DNA of 10,413 bases from Halodesulfurarchaeum sp. (GCA_018334775.1 JAGXLJ010000014.1:1-10413), one strand, 5' to 3'. Counted from the stretch's first letter, positions 1-6,992 are shown. Notes: generated by a model from the sequence alone, not told the origin. Program-made: numbers and translations.

Positions 1-1
1 G

Positions 2-490
2 CCGGCCCTGGAACACCGTGGGTTCATAACCGGAAAACGGCGGGCAGTCTCCTTCTGGGGGCTCTCGATCATCATCGGTGTCCTCGTCGGGAGCATCGTT
101 GGGTATCTGTACGTCGCCCCCCCGATCATTTCCTACCTCGTCGAGGACGGCATCCGGGCCGGAATGGTCGTGAGCTATCGGGTGAACAACTTCTTCTGGA
201 TGGTCTTTTTCACGACTGCCGGGGTGGGCTTGCTCGCGGATATTCCGATCACCATGTGGTTGTTCCATCGTGGCGGGATCGTGAGCTACGAGCGGATGCG
301 CAAGAGCTGGCGTCCGGTGGTCCTCGTCATCTTCGTCTTCGCTACGTTCTTCTCGTCCAGCAGCATCTGGACGATGTTCCTGATCGCAATCCCCACCTCG
401 TTGGCCTATCTCGTCGGCCTGGGCGGGCTCTGGCTTGTGACACTCGGCGGACGACGGGGGAAGAAGCCGAAGGCGGCTGAGCCGGCCTGA
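2..490 (+). CDS. tatC: Sec-independent (Tat) protein translocase TatC, C-terminal part (5' truncated by window edge)
   Basis: The reading frame is open from base 2 and gives about 162 residues to the TGA stop. TatC is the multi-spanning membrane core of the twin-arginine translocase and recognises Tat signal peptides of folded substrates. Visible: a helix followed by a periplasmic-type loop (APPIISYLVEDG), a helix with GVGLLADIPI where TatC normally has G-x-x-FExP, then GGIVSYERMRKSWRP (matching GI-x-S-x-x-x-L-R-K-x-R), a helix, and FLIAIPTSLAYLVGLG (matching LLAIP-x-x-x-LYE). The tail is short and basic (GGRRGKKPKAAEPA). Family knowledge: haloarchaea have a single-domain TatC and a duplicated, roughly 14-helix TatC; the divergent motifs here would suit a degenerate domain of the duplicated form, but the missing 5' end prevents a decision. 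Odd points: Asp where bacterial TatC has a conserved Glu, and SSSS in place of the usual TPPD. Identity as TatC is fairly sure; paralogue type is not. Confidence 0.8.
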   Translation, partial: PALEHRGFITGKRRAVSFWGLSIIIGVLVGSIVGYLYVAPPIISYLVEDGIRAGMVVSYRVNNFFWMVFFTTAGVGLLADIPITMWLFHRGGIVSYERMRKSWRPVVLVIFVFATFFSSSSIWTMFLIAIPTSLAYLVGLGGLWLVTLGGRRGKKPKAAEPA

Positions 491-569
491 CTGTGTCGAT
501 CGGTCCGGTAGTCAGACCGTAATACTCTTCCAGTACTCCTCAAATATCCTTCTAGGAATACTATGGCAG

Positions 570-577
570 CATATATC
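570..577 (+). promoter_or_regulatory. Candidate TATA box for the RHH/transporter operon
   Basis: The AT-rich string CATATATC lies about 40 bases upstream of the ATG at 616, so a transcript starting about 25 bases downstream would have a leader of roughly 15-20 bases. The same stretch carries a short direct repeat (ATATCG at 573-578 and 581-586). This is a positional inference from the archaeal TATA-to-start distance. Confidence 0.35.
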
Positions 578-615
578 GAAATATCGGCCCCGATCCCGGC
601 CGGGTGGGATTGTTG

Positions 616-807
616 ATGCCCAAAATCAGTGTCGAAATACCGGGCGAACTCCTCGCAGATCTCGACGAACACGTCGGGGAGGACGGGAAATTCGTCAATC
701 GGAGCGACGCGATCCGGGCGTCGGTGCGAAAAACGTTGGATCTGCTCGACGAGATCGACGCCAGACACGACCGTCTCGACCCGGATGAGGGAATGACGGA
801 CGAATGA
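616..807 (+). CDS. Ribbon-helix-helix (CopG/Arc-type) transcriptional regulator, 63 aa
   Basis: A small acidic protein with the RHH fold: beta strand KISVEIP (residues 3-9), helix A ELLADLDEHV (11-20), a turn GEDGKFVNRS, and helix B RSDAIRASVRKTL (29-41). The FVNRS-x-AIR block is the classic RHH turn and second helix. RHH proteins dimerise and the paired strands read the DNA major groove. The ATG at 616 is chosen over an in-frame GTG at 604 because the family normally begins MPKIS directly before the strand, and GGGTGG at 603-608 lies just upstream as a possible ribosome-binding site. The stop overlaps the start of the downstream transporter by 4 bases (ATGA), so the two are very probably cotranscribed and translationally coupled. 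It may regulate its own operon; no effector domain is present. It could also be an antitoxin-like RHH, but no toxin gene follows. Confidence 0.85.
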   Translation: MPKISVEIPGELLADLDEHVGEDGKFVNRSDAIRASVRKTLDLLDEIDARHDRLDPDEGMTDE

Positions 808-1517
808 CCCGCCAGGAAACTCCCATCGCGCAGGTGGCGTTGGTCGGTCTGTTCGTCACCGCATTGATCACGGCCCAACTCACCGCCTCGAAAGTGCTGG
901 CCTTTGACCTGCCAGTCTCGATTCCGGTCGCCGGTGAGACGCTTGCGCTCCCAGGGGCGGCGCTGGCTTATGCTCTGACTTTCTTCGCCTCGGACATCTA
1001 CGCGGAGATCTATGGGCGACGGGCGGCTCAGGTACTGGTGAACGTGGCGTTCGGCCTCAACTTCGTCATGCTGGCACTGGTCTGGAGTACCATCCTGGCA
1101 CCGGCCGCGAGTTCCTCGACGGTCGCGCCGGATACCTTTGCCACTGTCCTGGGCTCGAGTACGAACATCGTGATTGCGAGTCTGGCGGCCTACCTTGTGA
1201 GCCAGAATTGGGACGTACTGGTTTTTCACTACTTGCGGGACCTGACTGGCGGGGCCCATCTCTGGCTTCGCAACATCGGTTCGACGGCGACCAGTCAACT
1301 CCTGGACACGGCGATTTTCGTCGGCCTGGGCTTTTATCTGGTGCCGCTGGCTTTGGGTACGGGTGACCCGCTTCCGCTTGCGGTGGTCGCCTCGCTCCTG
1401 GTGGGACAGTATCTCCTCAAACTCGCCATCGCGCTCATCGACACGCCGTTTATCTATCTCGTCGTCGGATTCATCCGTCGACAGGAACCCGCACAGGCCG
1501 TCCCGGCTGCGGATTAA
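804..1517 (+). CDS. Queuosine/archaeosine precursor transporter (VUT/YhhQ, DUF165 family)
   Basis: A 237-residue integral membrane protein with about six hydrophobic segments, roughly at 8-28, 50-66, 74-96, 120-140, 163-182 and 191-222. Family signatures visible: FFASDIYAEIYGRRAAQVLVN (split around residues 60-80, matching the L-T-D-x-x-x-E-x-Y-G-K-x-x-A motif) and LWLRNIGSTATSQLLDTAIF (153-172, matching the R-N-x-x-S-T-x-x-S-Q-x-x-D-T motif). Bacterial YhhQ imports 7-deazaguanine precursors of queuosine. Archaea make archaeosine in tRNA from preQ0, so a salvage role for preQ0 or a related base is inferred. The ATG overlaps the stop of the RHH gene by 4 bases, with GAGG at 787-790 as a possible ribosome-binding site. 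The 3' end overlaps the convergent methyltransferase by 4 bases. The start is well supported because residue 8 onward is already the first helix. Confidence 0.88.
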   Translation: MTRQETPIAQVALVGLFVTALITAQLTASKVLAFDLPVSIPVAGETLALPGAALAYALTFFASDIYAEIYGRRAAQVLVNVAFGLNFVMLALVWSTILAPAASSSTVAPDTFATVLGSSTNIVIASLAAYLVSQNWDVLVFHYLRDLTGGAHLWLRNIGSTATSQLLDTAIFVGLGFYLVPLALGTGDPLPLAVVASLLVGQYLLKLAIALIDTPFIYLVVGFIRRQEPAQAVPAAD

Positions 1518-2284
1518 TCGTCGATCCGCTTGCCGAAACCGTATCGTGGTTTGACGTCTCCAATTTCGATTGTCACCTCGTCGCCGATTCTCGTGTCCGG
1601 AACGAAAATCGTGTAGCCCTCGACATAGGCGATCCCGTCGCCGTCTTCGCCGGTCGCTTCGATCGACACCTCGACCGTCTCGCCTTCCGAGACGGGGGCC
1701 GTGAGTCGACCGATCCCAACGACGAAGATTTCCGAGGAGGAGTCACGTGAGGCGTCCGGTCTGAGAATGCTCACCTTGTCGAACTCGTCTTCGACGTCCT
1801 CGACGAAATCATCCAGGTCTCGTCCTTCGAAGACTTTAGCAACGAAATTGCCGCCCGATTCGAGGAATTCTTGGGCCACTTCAAACGCGGTTCGGGCCAG
1901 GTGGAGCGACCGGGCCTGATCCAGGCTGTACTCCCCGGTCATGTTCGGGGCCATGTCGGAGATGACAACATCGACCACGTCCGGCGCGAGATCGGCGATT
2001 CGTTCTTGGGTCTTGTCTTCGGTCATGTCCCCACGGAGCGTCTCCACGTCGCCTGGTTCGATGGTTTCGATGCGCTGGAAGTCGACGCCGATAACTCGGC
2101 CAGCCTCGCCGACGGTTTCGGCGGCGACCTGGAGCCACCCACCTGGGGCCGCGCCCAGATCGAGGACCGTATCGCCCGGATCGAACAGCCCCATCTGGTC
2201 GTCGATCTGTTTGAGTTTGTACGCGGATCGCGACCGATAGCCCTGTTGTTTGGCCTTGTTGTAGTACTCGTCTTTCCCAGTCAT
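1514..2284 (-). CDS. rlmE: 23S rRNA (uridine-2'-O-)-methyltransferase RlmE/FtsJ with C-terminal TRAM domain
   Basis: A 256-residue protein. It transfers a methyl group from S-adenosylmethionine to a ribose 2'-OH; bacterial RrmJ/RlmE acts on 23S rRNA Um2552 in the large subunit. Residues 1-28 hold the family opening YYNKAKQQGYRSRSAYKL. Motif I (SAM binding) is LDLGAAPGGW at 41-50, an acidic residue at D68 (GVDF) suits SAM ribose binding, and DMAPNMTG starts at 110. The catalytic K-D-K-E tetrad is complete: K23, D110, K150 (VAKVFEG) and E185 (SSEIFVV). From about residue 192 to the end a beta-rich segment (VSEGETVEVSIEATGEDGDG ... DTRIGDEVTIEI) fits a TRAM RNA-binding domain, typical of haloarchaeal members and absent from bacterial RlmE. 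It is monocistronic, divergent from pcnA across 122 bases, and convergent with the transporter, sharing TTAA at the stops. Confidence 0.95.
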   Translation of the reverse strand: MTGKDEYYNKAKQQGYRSRSAYKLKQIDDQMGLFDPGDTVLDLGAAPGGWLQVAAETVGEAGRVIGVDFQRIETIEPGDVETLRGDMTEDKTQERIADLAPDVVDVVISDMAPNMTGEYSLDQARSLHLARTAFEVAQEFLESGGNFVAKVFEGRDLDDFVEDVEDEFDKVSILRPDASRDSSSEIFVVGIGRLTAPVSEGETVEVSIEATGEDGDGIAYVEGYTIFVPDTRIGDEVTIEIGDVKPRYGFGKRIDD

Positions 2285-2373
2285 TGAATGGTGTACGGGA
2301 GCCGGCGAGAAGTGGCTGACGATGGGCGCTGCCCCGTGGATCGACCGGTTCGGGGCCGGTGCGAACGGGTGAC

Positions 2374-2380
2374 TTTTTAA
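2374..2380 (+). promoter_or_regulatory. TATA box of pcnA (near-leaderless transcript)
   Basis: TTTTTAA sits about 30 bases upstream of the pcnA ATG, so transcription would start within a few bases of the start codon. No Shine-Dalgarno sequence is seen before the ATG, which agrees with a leaderless or near-leaderless message, common for haloarchaeal monocistronic or first genes. The GC-rich flank GGTGAC just upstream may serve as the BRE. Confidence 0.6.
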
Positions 2381-2406
2381 GGGATTGTGTCTAATCCCAG
2401 AACAAG

Positions 2407-3150
2407 ATGTTTACGGCCATCGTCAGCGCCGAAACGCTCCGGACCACACTCGATTCCGTGAGCGTGCTGGTGGACGAATGCAAGATCCACCTCACGGAAG
2501 CGGGGTTAGAGATCCGAGCGGTCGACCCGGCTAACGTGGGCATGGTAGACCTGGACCTCGAATCTGCAGCATTCGAGTCGTACGAAGCCGACGGCGGTAT
2601 TATCGGCGTGGACCTCTCCCGACTGGAGGATATCGCCGGCATGGCCGATGCCGGTCAACTCATCCAGCTTGAGCTCGACGAGGAAACTCGGAAACTCCAC
2701 ATCCATATCGACGGATTGGAGTACACCCTCGCGCTCATCGATCCAGATTCGATCCGCCAGGAACCGGACCTCCCCGATCTCGACCTCCCAGCCCGTATCA
2801 TCATCGAAGGTCGGGACATCGACCGGGCCGTCCGAGCGGCGGACATGGTCTCGGATCACATCGCCCTCGGGGTCGATCTGGAGGCCGAGCACTTCTACGT
2901 CGACGCCGAAGGTGACACCGACGACGTCCACCTCGAACTGGAAGCGCCGGATCTGATCCAACTCGAACTCGGGGACGCACATTCGTTGTTCTCCCTGGAC
3001 TACCTCAAGGACATGAACAAGGCCATCCCGGCCGACGGGGAGGTCGAGGTGGAACTCGGCGAGGAGTTCCCGGTCAAACTGCACTTCGATATCGCGGAGG
3101 GCTTGGGCAATGTGACCTACATGCTCGCACCGCGGATCCAGAGCGAATAA
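2407..3150 (+). CDS. pcnA: DNA polymerase sliding clamp (PCNA)
   Basis: A 247-residue protein, the normal size for archaeal PCNA. Three copies form a ring around DNA and tether polymerases, ligase, FEN1 and other PIP-box proteins. Visible: [20 protein letters not shown] at the start, [20 protein letters not shown] (31-50, matching the G-x-x-x-x-A-x-D-x-x-x-V strand-helix signature), the first-domain end [12 protein letters not shown] (106-117), an acidic interdomain connecting loop [11 protein letters not shown] (118-128), where PIP boxes dock, a repeat of the fold in the second half, and the C-terminal LAPRI motif (240-244). It is extremely acidic, as usual for halophilic PCNA. The gene is preceded by its own TATA box and followed 50 bases later by hjc in the same direction, so a two-gene transcript is likely. 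Confidence 0.97.
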   Translation: MFTAIVSAETLRTTLDSVSVLVDECKIHLTEAGLEIRAVDPANVGMVDLDLESAAFESYEADGGIIGVDLSRLEDIAGMADAGQLIQLELDEETRKLHIHIDGLEYTLALIDPDSIRQEPDLPDLDLPARIIIEGRDIDRAVRAADMVSDHIALGVDLEAEHFYVDAEGDTDDVHLELEAPDLIQLELGDAHSLFSLDYLKDMNKAIPADGEVEVELGEEFPVKLHFDIAEGLGNVTYMLAPRIQSE

Positions 3151-3200
3151 CGCAACCGATCCGCGGAGGTTTTCACCCGCCGACACCTGCTTCGAGATAG

Positions 3201-3692
3201 ATGTCAGCCAACCGCAAGGGCGACCGCCGGGAGCGCCAACTGGTCAATGCCCTTGATTCGGCTGGGTTCGCCGTCATGCGAGCCCCAGCCAGCGGGAGTG
3301 CGACGGAGCGTGAACTTCCGGATGTTCTAGCGGGCAATGGCACCGTCTTCTACGCCATCGAGGCCAAAGCGAGCGCCGGCGATCCGATCTACCTCACAAG
3401 TGAGGAGGTCGAAGCACTGCGCTATTTCGCCGAGTCGTTCGGGGCAAAACCCCGGATCGGTGTGCGCTTTGACCGCGAAGAGTGGGCGTTTTTCCATCCC
3501 GCCGATATCCTCACCGAGAACGGGGCCTACCGGGTCAAAAAGGAGTTGACCCTGGAAGCCGGCGAATCGATGGACGACCTCTGGGTGGAGGAGCCGGATA
3601 CCGATGCGCAACGTGAGGAGATCAAAGGCATCCTTGACGCCCTCGACCAGGAGGTGATGTCGGTCGAGGAGGCTGTGGATTCGTTGTTGTGA
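3201..3692 (+). CDS. hjc: Holliday junction resolvase Hjc (archaeal type) with acidic C-terminal extension
   Basis: A 163-residue protein that, as a dimer, cuts four-way DNA junctions symmetrically in homologous recombination. The archaeal Hjc nuclease fold is present: GDRRERQLV with E11, a basic/aromatic strand [14 protein letters not shown] (22-35), PD-(D/E)xK residues D41 (ELPDVL), E54 and K56 (IEAKAS), then [23 protein letters not shown] helix and [12 protein letters not shown]. All catalytic residues are kept, so it should be active. Canonical Hjc is about 120-135 residues; here about 40 extra acidic residues from ~125 ([17 protein letters not shown] ... EEAVDSLL) form a tail, predicted helical near the end. 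It follows pcnA by 50 bases with no strong ribosome-binding site immediately before the ATG. Hjc-PCNA contact is known in Sulfolobales; no canonical PIP box is visible here. Confidence 0.95.
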   Translation: MSANRKGDRRERQLVNALDSAGFAVMRAPASGSATERELPDVLAGNGTVFYAIEAKASAGDPIYLTSEEVEALRYFAESFGAKPRIGVRFDREEWAFFHPADILTENGAYRVKKELTLEAGESMDDLWVEEPDTDAQREEIKGILDALDQEVMSVEEAVDSLL

Positions 3693-3841
3693 TCGAGTGG
3701 CGGTAAGCGGAATCTTTTGTTCCCGACAGGAGTGCCGTGCTGCATACGGACTACTATTCAGCAACGGTTTTGGCCACGACTATTTGGTGGCTATCACATC
3801 CGTTCCCGAATTTGGCGAAGAAATGGGTTTAGATCGACCCG

Positions 3842-4954
3842 TTATTTCAGTGCCGATTCTGCCATCCGCTCGGGGAAGCCGGTAATCAGTTCCCAGATGC
3901 CCATTCGCTCTTCGTCGGAACGTAACCGGGACCGAAGTCGCTGGCTGAACAGTTCCACGGAGATGATCAGGATGAATATTGCGATCAACGTCGCCATCAT
4001 GTTCGTGAACCGTAGTAAATTCTGTTGGGCGACGACGATGTAGCCGAGACCTCCAGCCCCGACGACTCCAACTGTCACCCCAATCCGAACGTTGATTTCG
4101 AAGATATAGAGCGTCCAGGCGATGAACGATGTCTTGACTTGGCTCAACATCCCGAAAAAGACCACCTGTGGTTTGTTGGCACCCGTCGTCTGCATGGCTT
4201 CGATCGGGCCGTCTTCGATCTCTTCGAGTTCGTCGACGAACAGTCGGCCTAGATTCCCGATCGTGTCGAAAGCGATAGCGATGGCTGCCGAGGTTGGGCC
4301 GAGTCCGAAGAAGGGAATGAAAATAAGCGTCCAAATGATGGCTGGGATCGCTCTGATGAACGACATCGTTCCCCTGAAGATGAAATTAAAGGGAAATGGA
4401 GTAACCCGTTCTGACCCCAGCGTCCCGAAAATGAGGGCGAACGGAAACCCTAGCAACGTTCCAAGAAATCCCATCCCAAGGGTAACACCGGCTTCTCCAA
4501 AGATCTGGAACATGCCCAATTCCTGGAAGAAAAACGCATAAATGTCACCAGGGCTCGGCGGCCACTGGAAGATCAGGCCACCGATTTCTGGATCATACAG
4601 CAGGTTCATTTGGACGATGAAATCGGCATATTGGCCAAGATTGAGGAAGGGGATGATCCCGAAATGTAAGGTAACAGGGAAAAATTGACCCAACGATTCG
4701 AGGAACGTTCCAATCCGTGCGTCCGGATTGAGCAACCCTGTCGCCGATGCTGACTGCAAGCCGATGAATGCAATGAAGGTAATTAACGCAAGCCAGCCGA
4801 CGGCTCGTCGCCGTCGCATCTTCTTGATGCTATCGAACTGATCCCGTATCGGGTCCGAGTCGTCATGAGATGACGAGCTTTCTTTGTCCGTTTTGAAACG
4901 AACCGAATCGCTAGAGGGTTCCGAACTTTCTCCCTCGGGATTTTCAGTCGTCAT
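3842..4954 (-). CDS. phnE: Phosphonate-type ABC transporter permease PhnE
   Basis: A 370-residue membrane subunit of the importer encoded with phnC and phnD. The conserved binding-protein-dependent permease region spans about 155-340: GVTLGMGFLGTLLGFPFALI, FRGTMSFIRAIPAIIWTLIF, the EAA cytoplasmic loop EAMQTTGANKPQVVFFGML (252-270) that docks on the ATPase, and the PhnE-typical FEINVRIGVTVGVVGAGGLG (285-304). Bacterial PhnE is usually 260-290 residues. The excess here is a hydrophilic Ser/Glu/Asp-rich N-terminus (1-45) ending in KKMRRRR at the first helix, and a long segment (about 70-150) between the first helix and the transport core. The ATG lies 19 bases after the phnC stop, giving a phnD-phnC-phnE operon on the minus strand. 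GC is near 50% in sampled stretches, lower than in pcnA or rlmE. Substrate could be phosphonate, phosphite or another small phosphorus compound. Confidence 0.9.
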   Translation of the reverse strand: MTTENPEGESSEPSSDSVRFKTDKESSSSHDDSDPIRDQFDSIKKMRRRRAVGWLALITFIAFIGLQSASATGLLNPDARIGTFLESLGQFFPVTLHFGIIPFLNLGQYADFIVQMNLLYDPEIGGLIFQWPPSPGDIYAFFFQELGMFQIFGEAGVTLGMGFLGTLLGFPFALIFGTLGSERVTPFPFNFIFRGTMSFIRAIPAIIWTLIFIPFFGLGPTSAAIAIAFDTIGNLGRLFVDELEEIEDGPIEAMQTTGANKPQVVFFGMLSQVKTSFIAWTLYIFEINVRIGVTVGVVGAGGLGYIVVAQQNLLRFTNMMATLIAIFILIISVELFSQRLRSRLRSDEERMGIWELITGFPERMAESALK

Positions 4955-4973
4955 AGGTTATCCGATTCAGTAA

Positions 4974-5783
4974 TCATGAGGTCGTTGTCGTGGTAGTGCC
5001 GGTTCCATTGGTCGTTTCACCTGAATCCGTGACAAACATTCCTTCCGTATCGATATCGCCGTAAATGTCGTCGACGTCGTCGATTGTCAACTCGTCCCGA
5101 TAGCCGTCAAAGACCTTTTTGCCGTCACGCAGCCCGATAAACCGTTCGCCGAATTTGCGGGCCGTGTTAACCTGATGGAGGCTCGAAAAGGTCGTAAGAT
5201 TGCGGTCCTCGGAGGCCTGTCGAAGGTATCGCATCACGTCCTGTGCGCTTCCCGGATCCAGACTAGCTACTGGTTCGTCTGCTAGCAATACCTTCGGTTG
5301 CTGGACGAGTGCCCTGGCGATGCCGACTCGCTGTTGTTGCCCGCCGCTCATTGATCGCGCCTTCTGTTTGGCCTCTTCGAGCAAGCCGACGGTGTCTAAT
5401 GCGTCCAGGGCCCGGAGTTTTTCCTCTTGATCTTGGAGTTGAAACACACTCGTGAAGAATCCGCTCCGGTCAACGCCCCCGGCGAGCGCATTCGAATAGG
5501 CAGAGAGATCTCCGATAATATTGTGTTGTTGAAAAATCATCGCCACTTCCGGCCTTGGCTCGATTACCTTTGTGCCCTCGATAAACGCCTCACCGGCACT
5601 CGGCTCAGTCAAGCCACTCAGTATCCGCAAAAGGGTGGATTTTCCCGATCCCGAGACGCCAAGAATCACGACGAACTCTCCTCTTGGCACCTCGAACGAT
5701 ACGTCTTCAAGCGCGACTGTTTCACCGTAGGTCTTCGTAATCCCGTCAAGCTCGATTTGGGTCATTTTCTCGGATGTGCTCAC
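4974..5783 (-). CDS. phnC: Phosphonate-type ABC transporter ATP-binding protein PhnC
   Basis: A 269-residue nucleotide-binding subunit that powers the importer. ABC motifs in order: Walker A GVSGSGKST (42-50), Q-loop FQQHN (84-88), signature SMSGGQQQR (144-152), Walker B VLLADE (165-170) with E170, D-loop SLD (174-176) and switch H203 in SSLHQVNTAR. The last, together with FIGLRDGKKVFDG (215-227), is typical of PhnC. The start is uncertain: a GTG at 5783 lies 6 bases after the phnD stop, while an ATG at 5765 (residue 7, MTQIEL) is equally compatible with the fold; GGTGAG just before could act as ribosome-binding site for the latter with rather long spacing. Odd: after about residue 250 the protein ends in a Gly/Thr-rich tail with six consecutive threonines, not a usual part of PhnC. 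Confidence 0.93.
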   Translation of the reverse strand: MSTSEKMTQIELDGITKTYGETVALEDVSFEVPRGEFVVILGVSGSGKSTLLRILSGLTEPSAGEAFIEGTKVIEPRPEVAMIFQQHNIIGDLSAYSNALAGGVDRSGFFTSVFQLQDQEEKLRALDALDTVGLLEEAKQKARSMSGGQQQRVGIARALVQQPKVLLADEPVASLDPGSAQDVMRYLRQASEDRNLTTFSSLHQVNTARKFGERFIGLRDGKKVFDGYRDELTIDDVDDIYGDIDTEGMFVTDSGETTNGTGTTTTTTS

Positions 5784-5789
5784 CGAGAT

Positions 5790-6902
5790 TTATAAGTCAG
5801 ACCATTCCAATCCGAGTTCCTGGCCAAGATTCGACACCGGGTCGTAGTCTTCGACACTCGCGGGTGCGACCCCACTAAACCAGAGGCCGTGATCTTCGAC
5901 CAGTTCAACCGAATCCTGTTCGGCTTCGGTTAGTTCGCTCTCATCCTTCTCCAGGAGTGCAGGATCGACACCGAGTTCTTCGGCCAATAATTCCTGGGAC
6001 TCGTGTTCGAACGCTTCTTGGGGTGCGTCGATCATCAGTTGGCGAAGTTCGCCTTTGAGCGATTCGTCCCACGCCGCATTACTCACGATCGGAGCCCGGG
6101 GAATCGGATCGGAAACGGCAAGCAACTGCAATTCCGGCTCACGTTCGCCGGCACTGTCGTATTCGACTGATATGTCGACGAAATCCTCGGACATCGCATC
6201 GAATTGTTCTTGAGGTACATGTGCCGCCGTCGAAAATGCACCCGTAGCAGCGGCCGCAATGCGGTCGTCCTCAATCATCTGTTTACGAGCCGTCGTATGG
6301 TCCGAGGCGCGTATCTCGAAGTCTGCCGGGCTTCCACCTGGGGCATTACCGATGTCTAACCCGGCGTTACTAAGCATATAGAGTGGGAATAACGTGCCTG
6401 ATACGGAGGTTGGTGCCGCCGTAGCAATTACTTCACCCTCGAGGTCAGCGAGTTCCTCTATATCACTGTCAGCTGTCGTCGTGATGAGTGAGAAGTACTT
6501 TTCCGCGCCATACGCAATCCGCATCCCAGTGACATCAATTTCACCTGGAATCTGCGCCACGGCCCCTGGTGACGTGTCCGCAAACACCCGATCCCCCCCT
6601 TCCGACCGCCTGAGCTCCTGTACCGTCCCGGAATAACTGGCTGTCGGCTGCCCGTTGATTTTCACGTCCGCGTTCTCTTCGAGGTAGTCAAAGAGCGGTT
6701 GATACTGAACAGTAATGTCGATTTCCTCCTGGGCCGGATTCATAATCCAGGTAATTTCGGCAGGAGGCTCCTCAGTTTGTTCTTCCTCCGTTTGCTCGGC
6801 ATCCTCGGGTTCGTCTTCCCCCGAACAACCAGCCAATCCACCGACCGTCCCAACAGTTGTGACCGCTGCGAGTCGTTTCAAATAGGACCTTCGGTTTACC
6901 AT
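5790..6902 (-). CDS. phnD: Phosphonate-type ABC transporter substrate-binding lipoprotein PhnD (Tat-exported)
   Basis: A 370-residue extracytoplasmic binding protein delivering ligand to PhnE/PhnC. N-terminus: twin-arginine signal NRRSYLKRL (3-11), hydrophobic core, lipobox LAGC with C26 as the predicted lipidated cysteine, then a Glu/Asp-rich linker (29-48) typical of haloarchaeal surface lipoproteins. The mature domain matches the PhnD/PtxB family: PLFDYLEEN (69-77), SYSGTVQELRR (89-99), TSVSGTLFP (165-173, equivalent to the S-x-S-G helix turn that holds the phosphorus oxyanion), ASDHTTARKQMIEDDRIAAA (199-218) and SDPIPRAPIV (264-273). The usual G-P-x-S-Y segment is replaced by ADTSPGAVAQ (108-117), so ligand preference may differ. 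It is the first gene of the operon, with a TATA-like box about 40 bases upstream. Which phosphorus compound it binds cannot be read from the sequence. Confidence 0.9.
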   Translation of the reverse strand: MVNRRSYLKRLAAVTTVGTVGGLAGCSGEDEPEDAEQTEEEQTEEPPAEITWIMNPAQEEIDITVQYQPLFDYLEENADVKINGQPTASYSGTVQELRRSEGGDRVFADTSPGAVAQIPGEIDVTGMRIAYGAEKYFSLITTTADSDIEELADLEGEVIATAAPTSVSGTLFPLYMLSNAGLDIGNAPGGSPADFEIRASDHTTARKQMIEDDRIAAAATGAFSTAAHVPQEQFDAMSEDFVDISVEYDSAGEREPELQLLAVSDPIPRAPIVSNAAWDESLKGELRQLMIDAPQEAFEHESQELLAEELGVDPALLEKDESELTEAEQDSVELVEDHGLWFSGVAPASVEDYDPVSNLGQELGLEWSDL

Positions 6903-6935
6903 CCAGGTGGTCCAATATGTGGCTACCCAAAGTAG

Positions 6936-6947
6936 TTTTATATTTTT
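6936..6947 (-). promoter_or_regulatory. Candidate TATA box of the phnDCE operon
   Basis: Read on the minus strand this is AAAAATATAAAA, centred about 40 bases upstream of the phnD ATG. The expected start of transcription about 25 bases downstream leaves a leader of roughly 15 bases. It lies in a markedly AT-rich divergent region shared with the phosphatase gene. No ribosome-binding site is clear before the phnD start, in line with a short leader. Confidence 0.5.
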
Positions 6948-6971
6948 CCCACGATGTCCTCGGCAGTAATA

Positions 6972-6985
6972 TATATACTTATATA
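6972..6985. repeat. AT-rich inverted repeat in the phnD/phosphatase divergent region
   Basis: TATATACTTATATA consists of two perfect 6-base arms around a 2-base centre. It overlaps the first copy of the TATATAGATNAAA element and could be a bidirectional TATA element or an operator. Low sequence complexity makes a chance palindrome possible. Confidence 0.4.
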
Positions 6986-6992
6986 GATCAAA
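6980..6992 (+). repeat. TATATAGATNAAA element, copy 1
   Basis: The 13-base string TATATAGATCAAA recurs as TATATAGATGAAA at 7081-7093, 12 of 13 bases identical and exactly 101 bases apart. A core copy in the opposite direction (ATCTATA) lies at 7056-7062. Candidate binding site or duplicated core promoter for the phosphatase gene. Confidence 0.5.

Noticed and set aside
541..565. TCCTTCTAGGA hairpin as terminator or operator
   Set aside because: The arms are only 4 bases and do not extend; no T-run follows, so it cannot be told from chance.
561..1298. Long minus-strand open frame (245 codons) opposite the RHH and transporter genes
   Set aside because: Its translation is rich in Arg, Ser and Gln without any family motif, and it lies opposite two well-supported genes; typical antisense frame of high-GC DNA.
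2506..3186. Minus-strand open frame of 226 codons opposite pcnA
   Set aside because: It is the antisense shadow of the biased GC-rich codons of pcnA, with no recognisable domain and no promoter or ribosome-binding site.
3201..3692. Possible PIP box in the Hjc tail (Q-x-x-h-x-x-aromatic)
   Set aside because: The Gln residues near the C-terminus are not followed by the hydrophobic and paired aromatic residues a PIP box needs.
3693..3841. Terminator between the convergent hjc and phnE genes
   Set aside because: Only one short T-run (CTTTT near 3714-3718) is present and no stable stem is visible; too weak to report as a feature.
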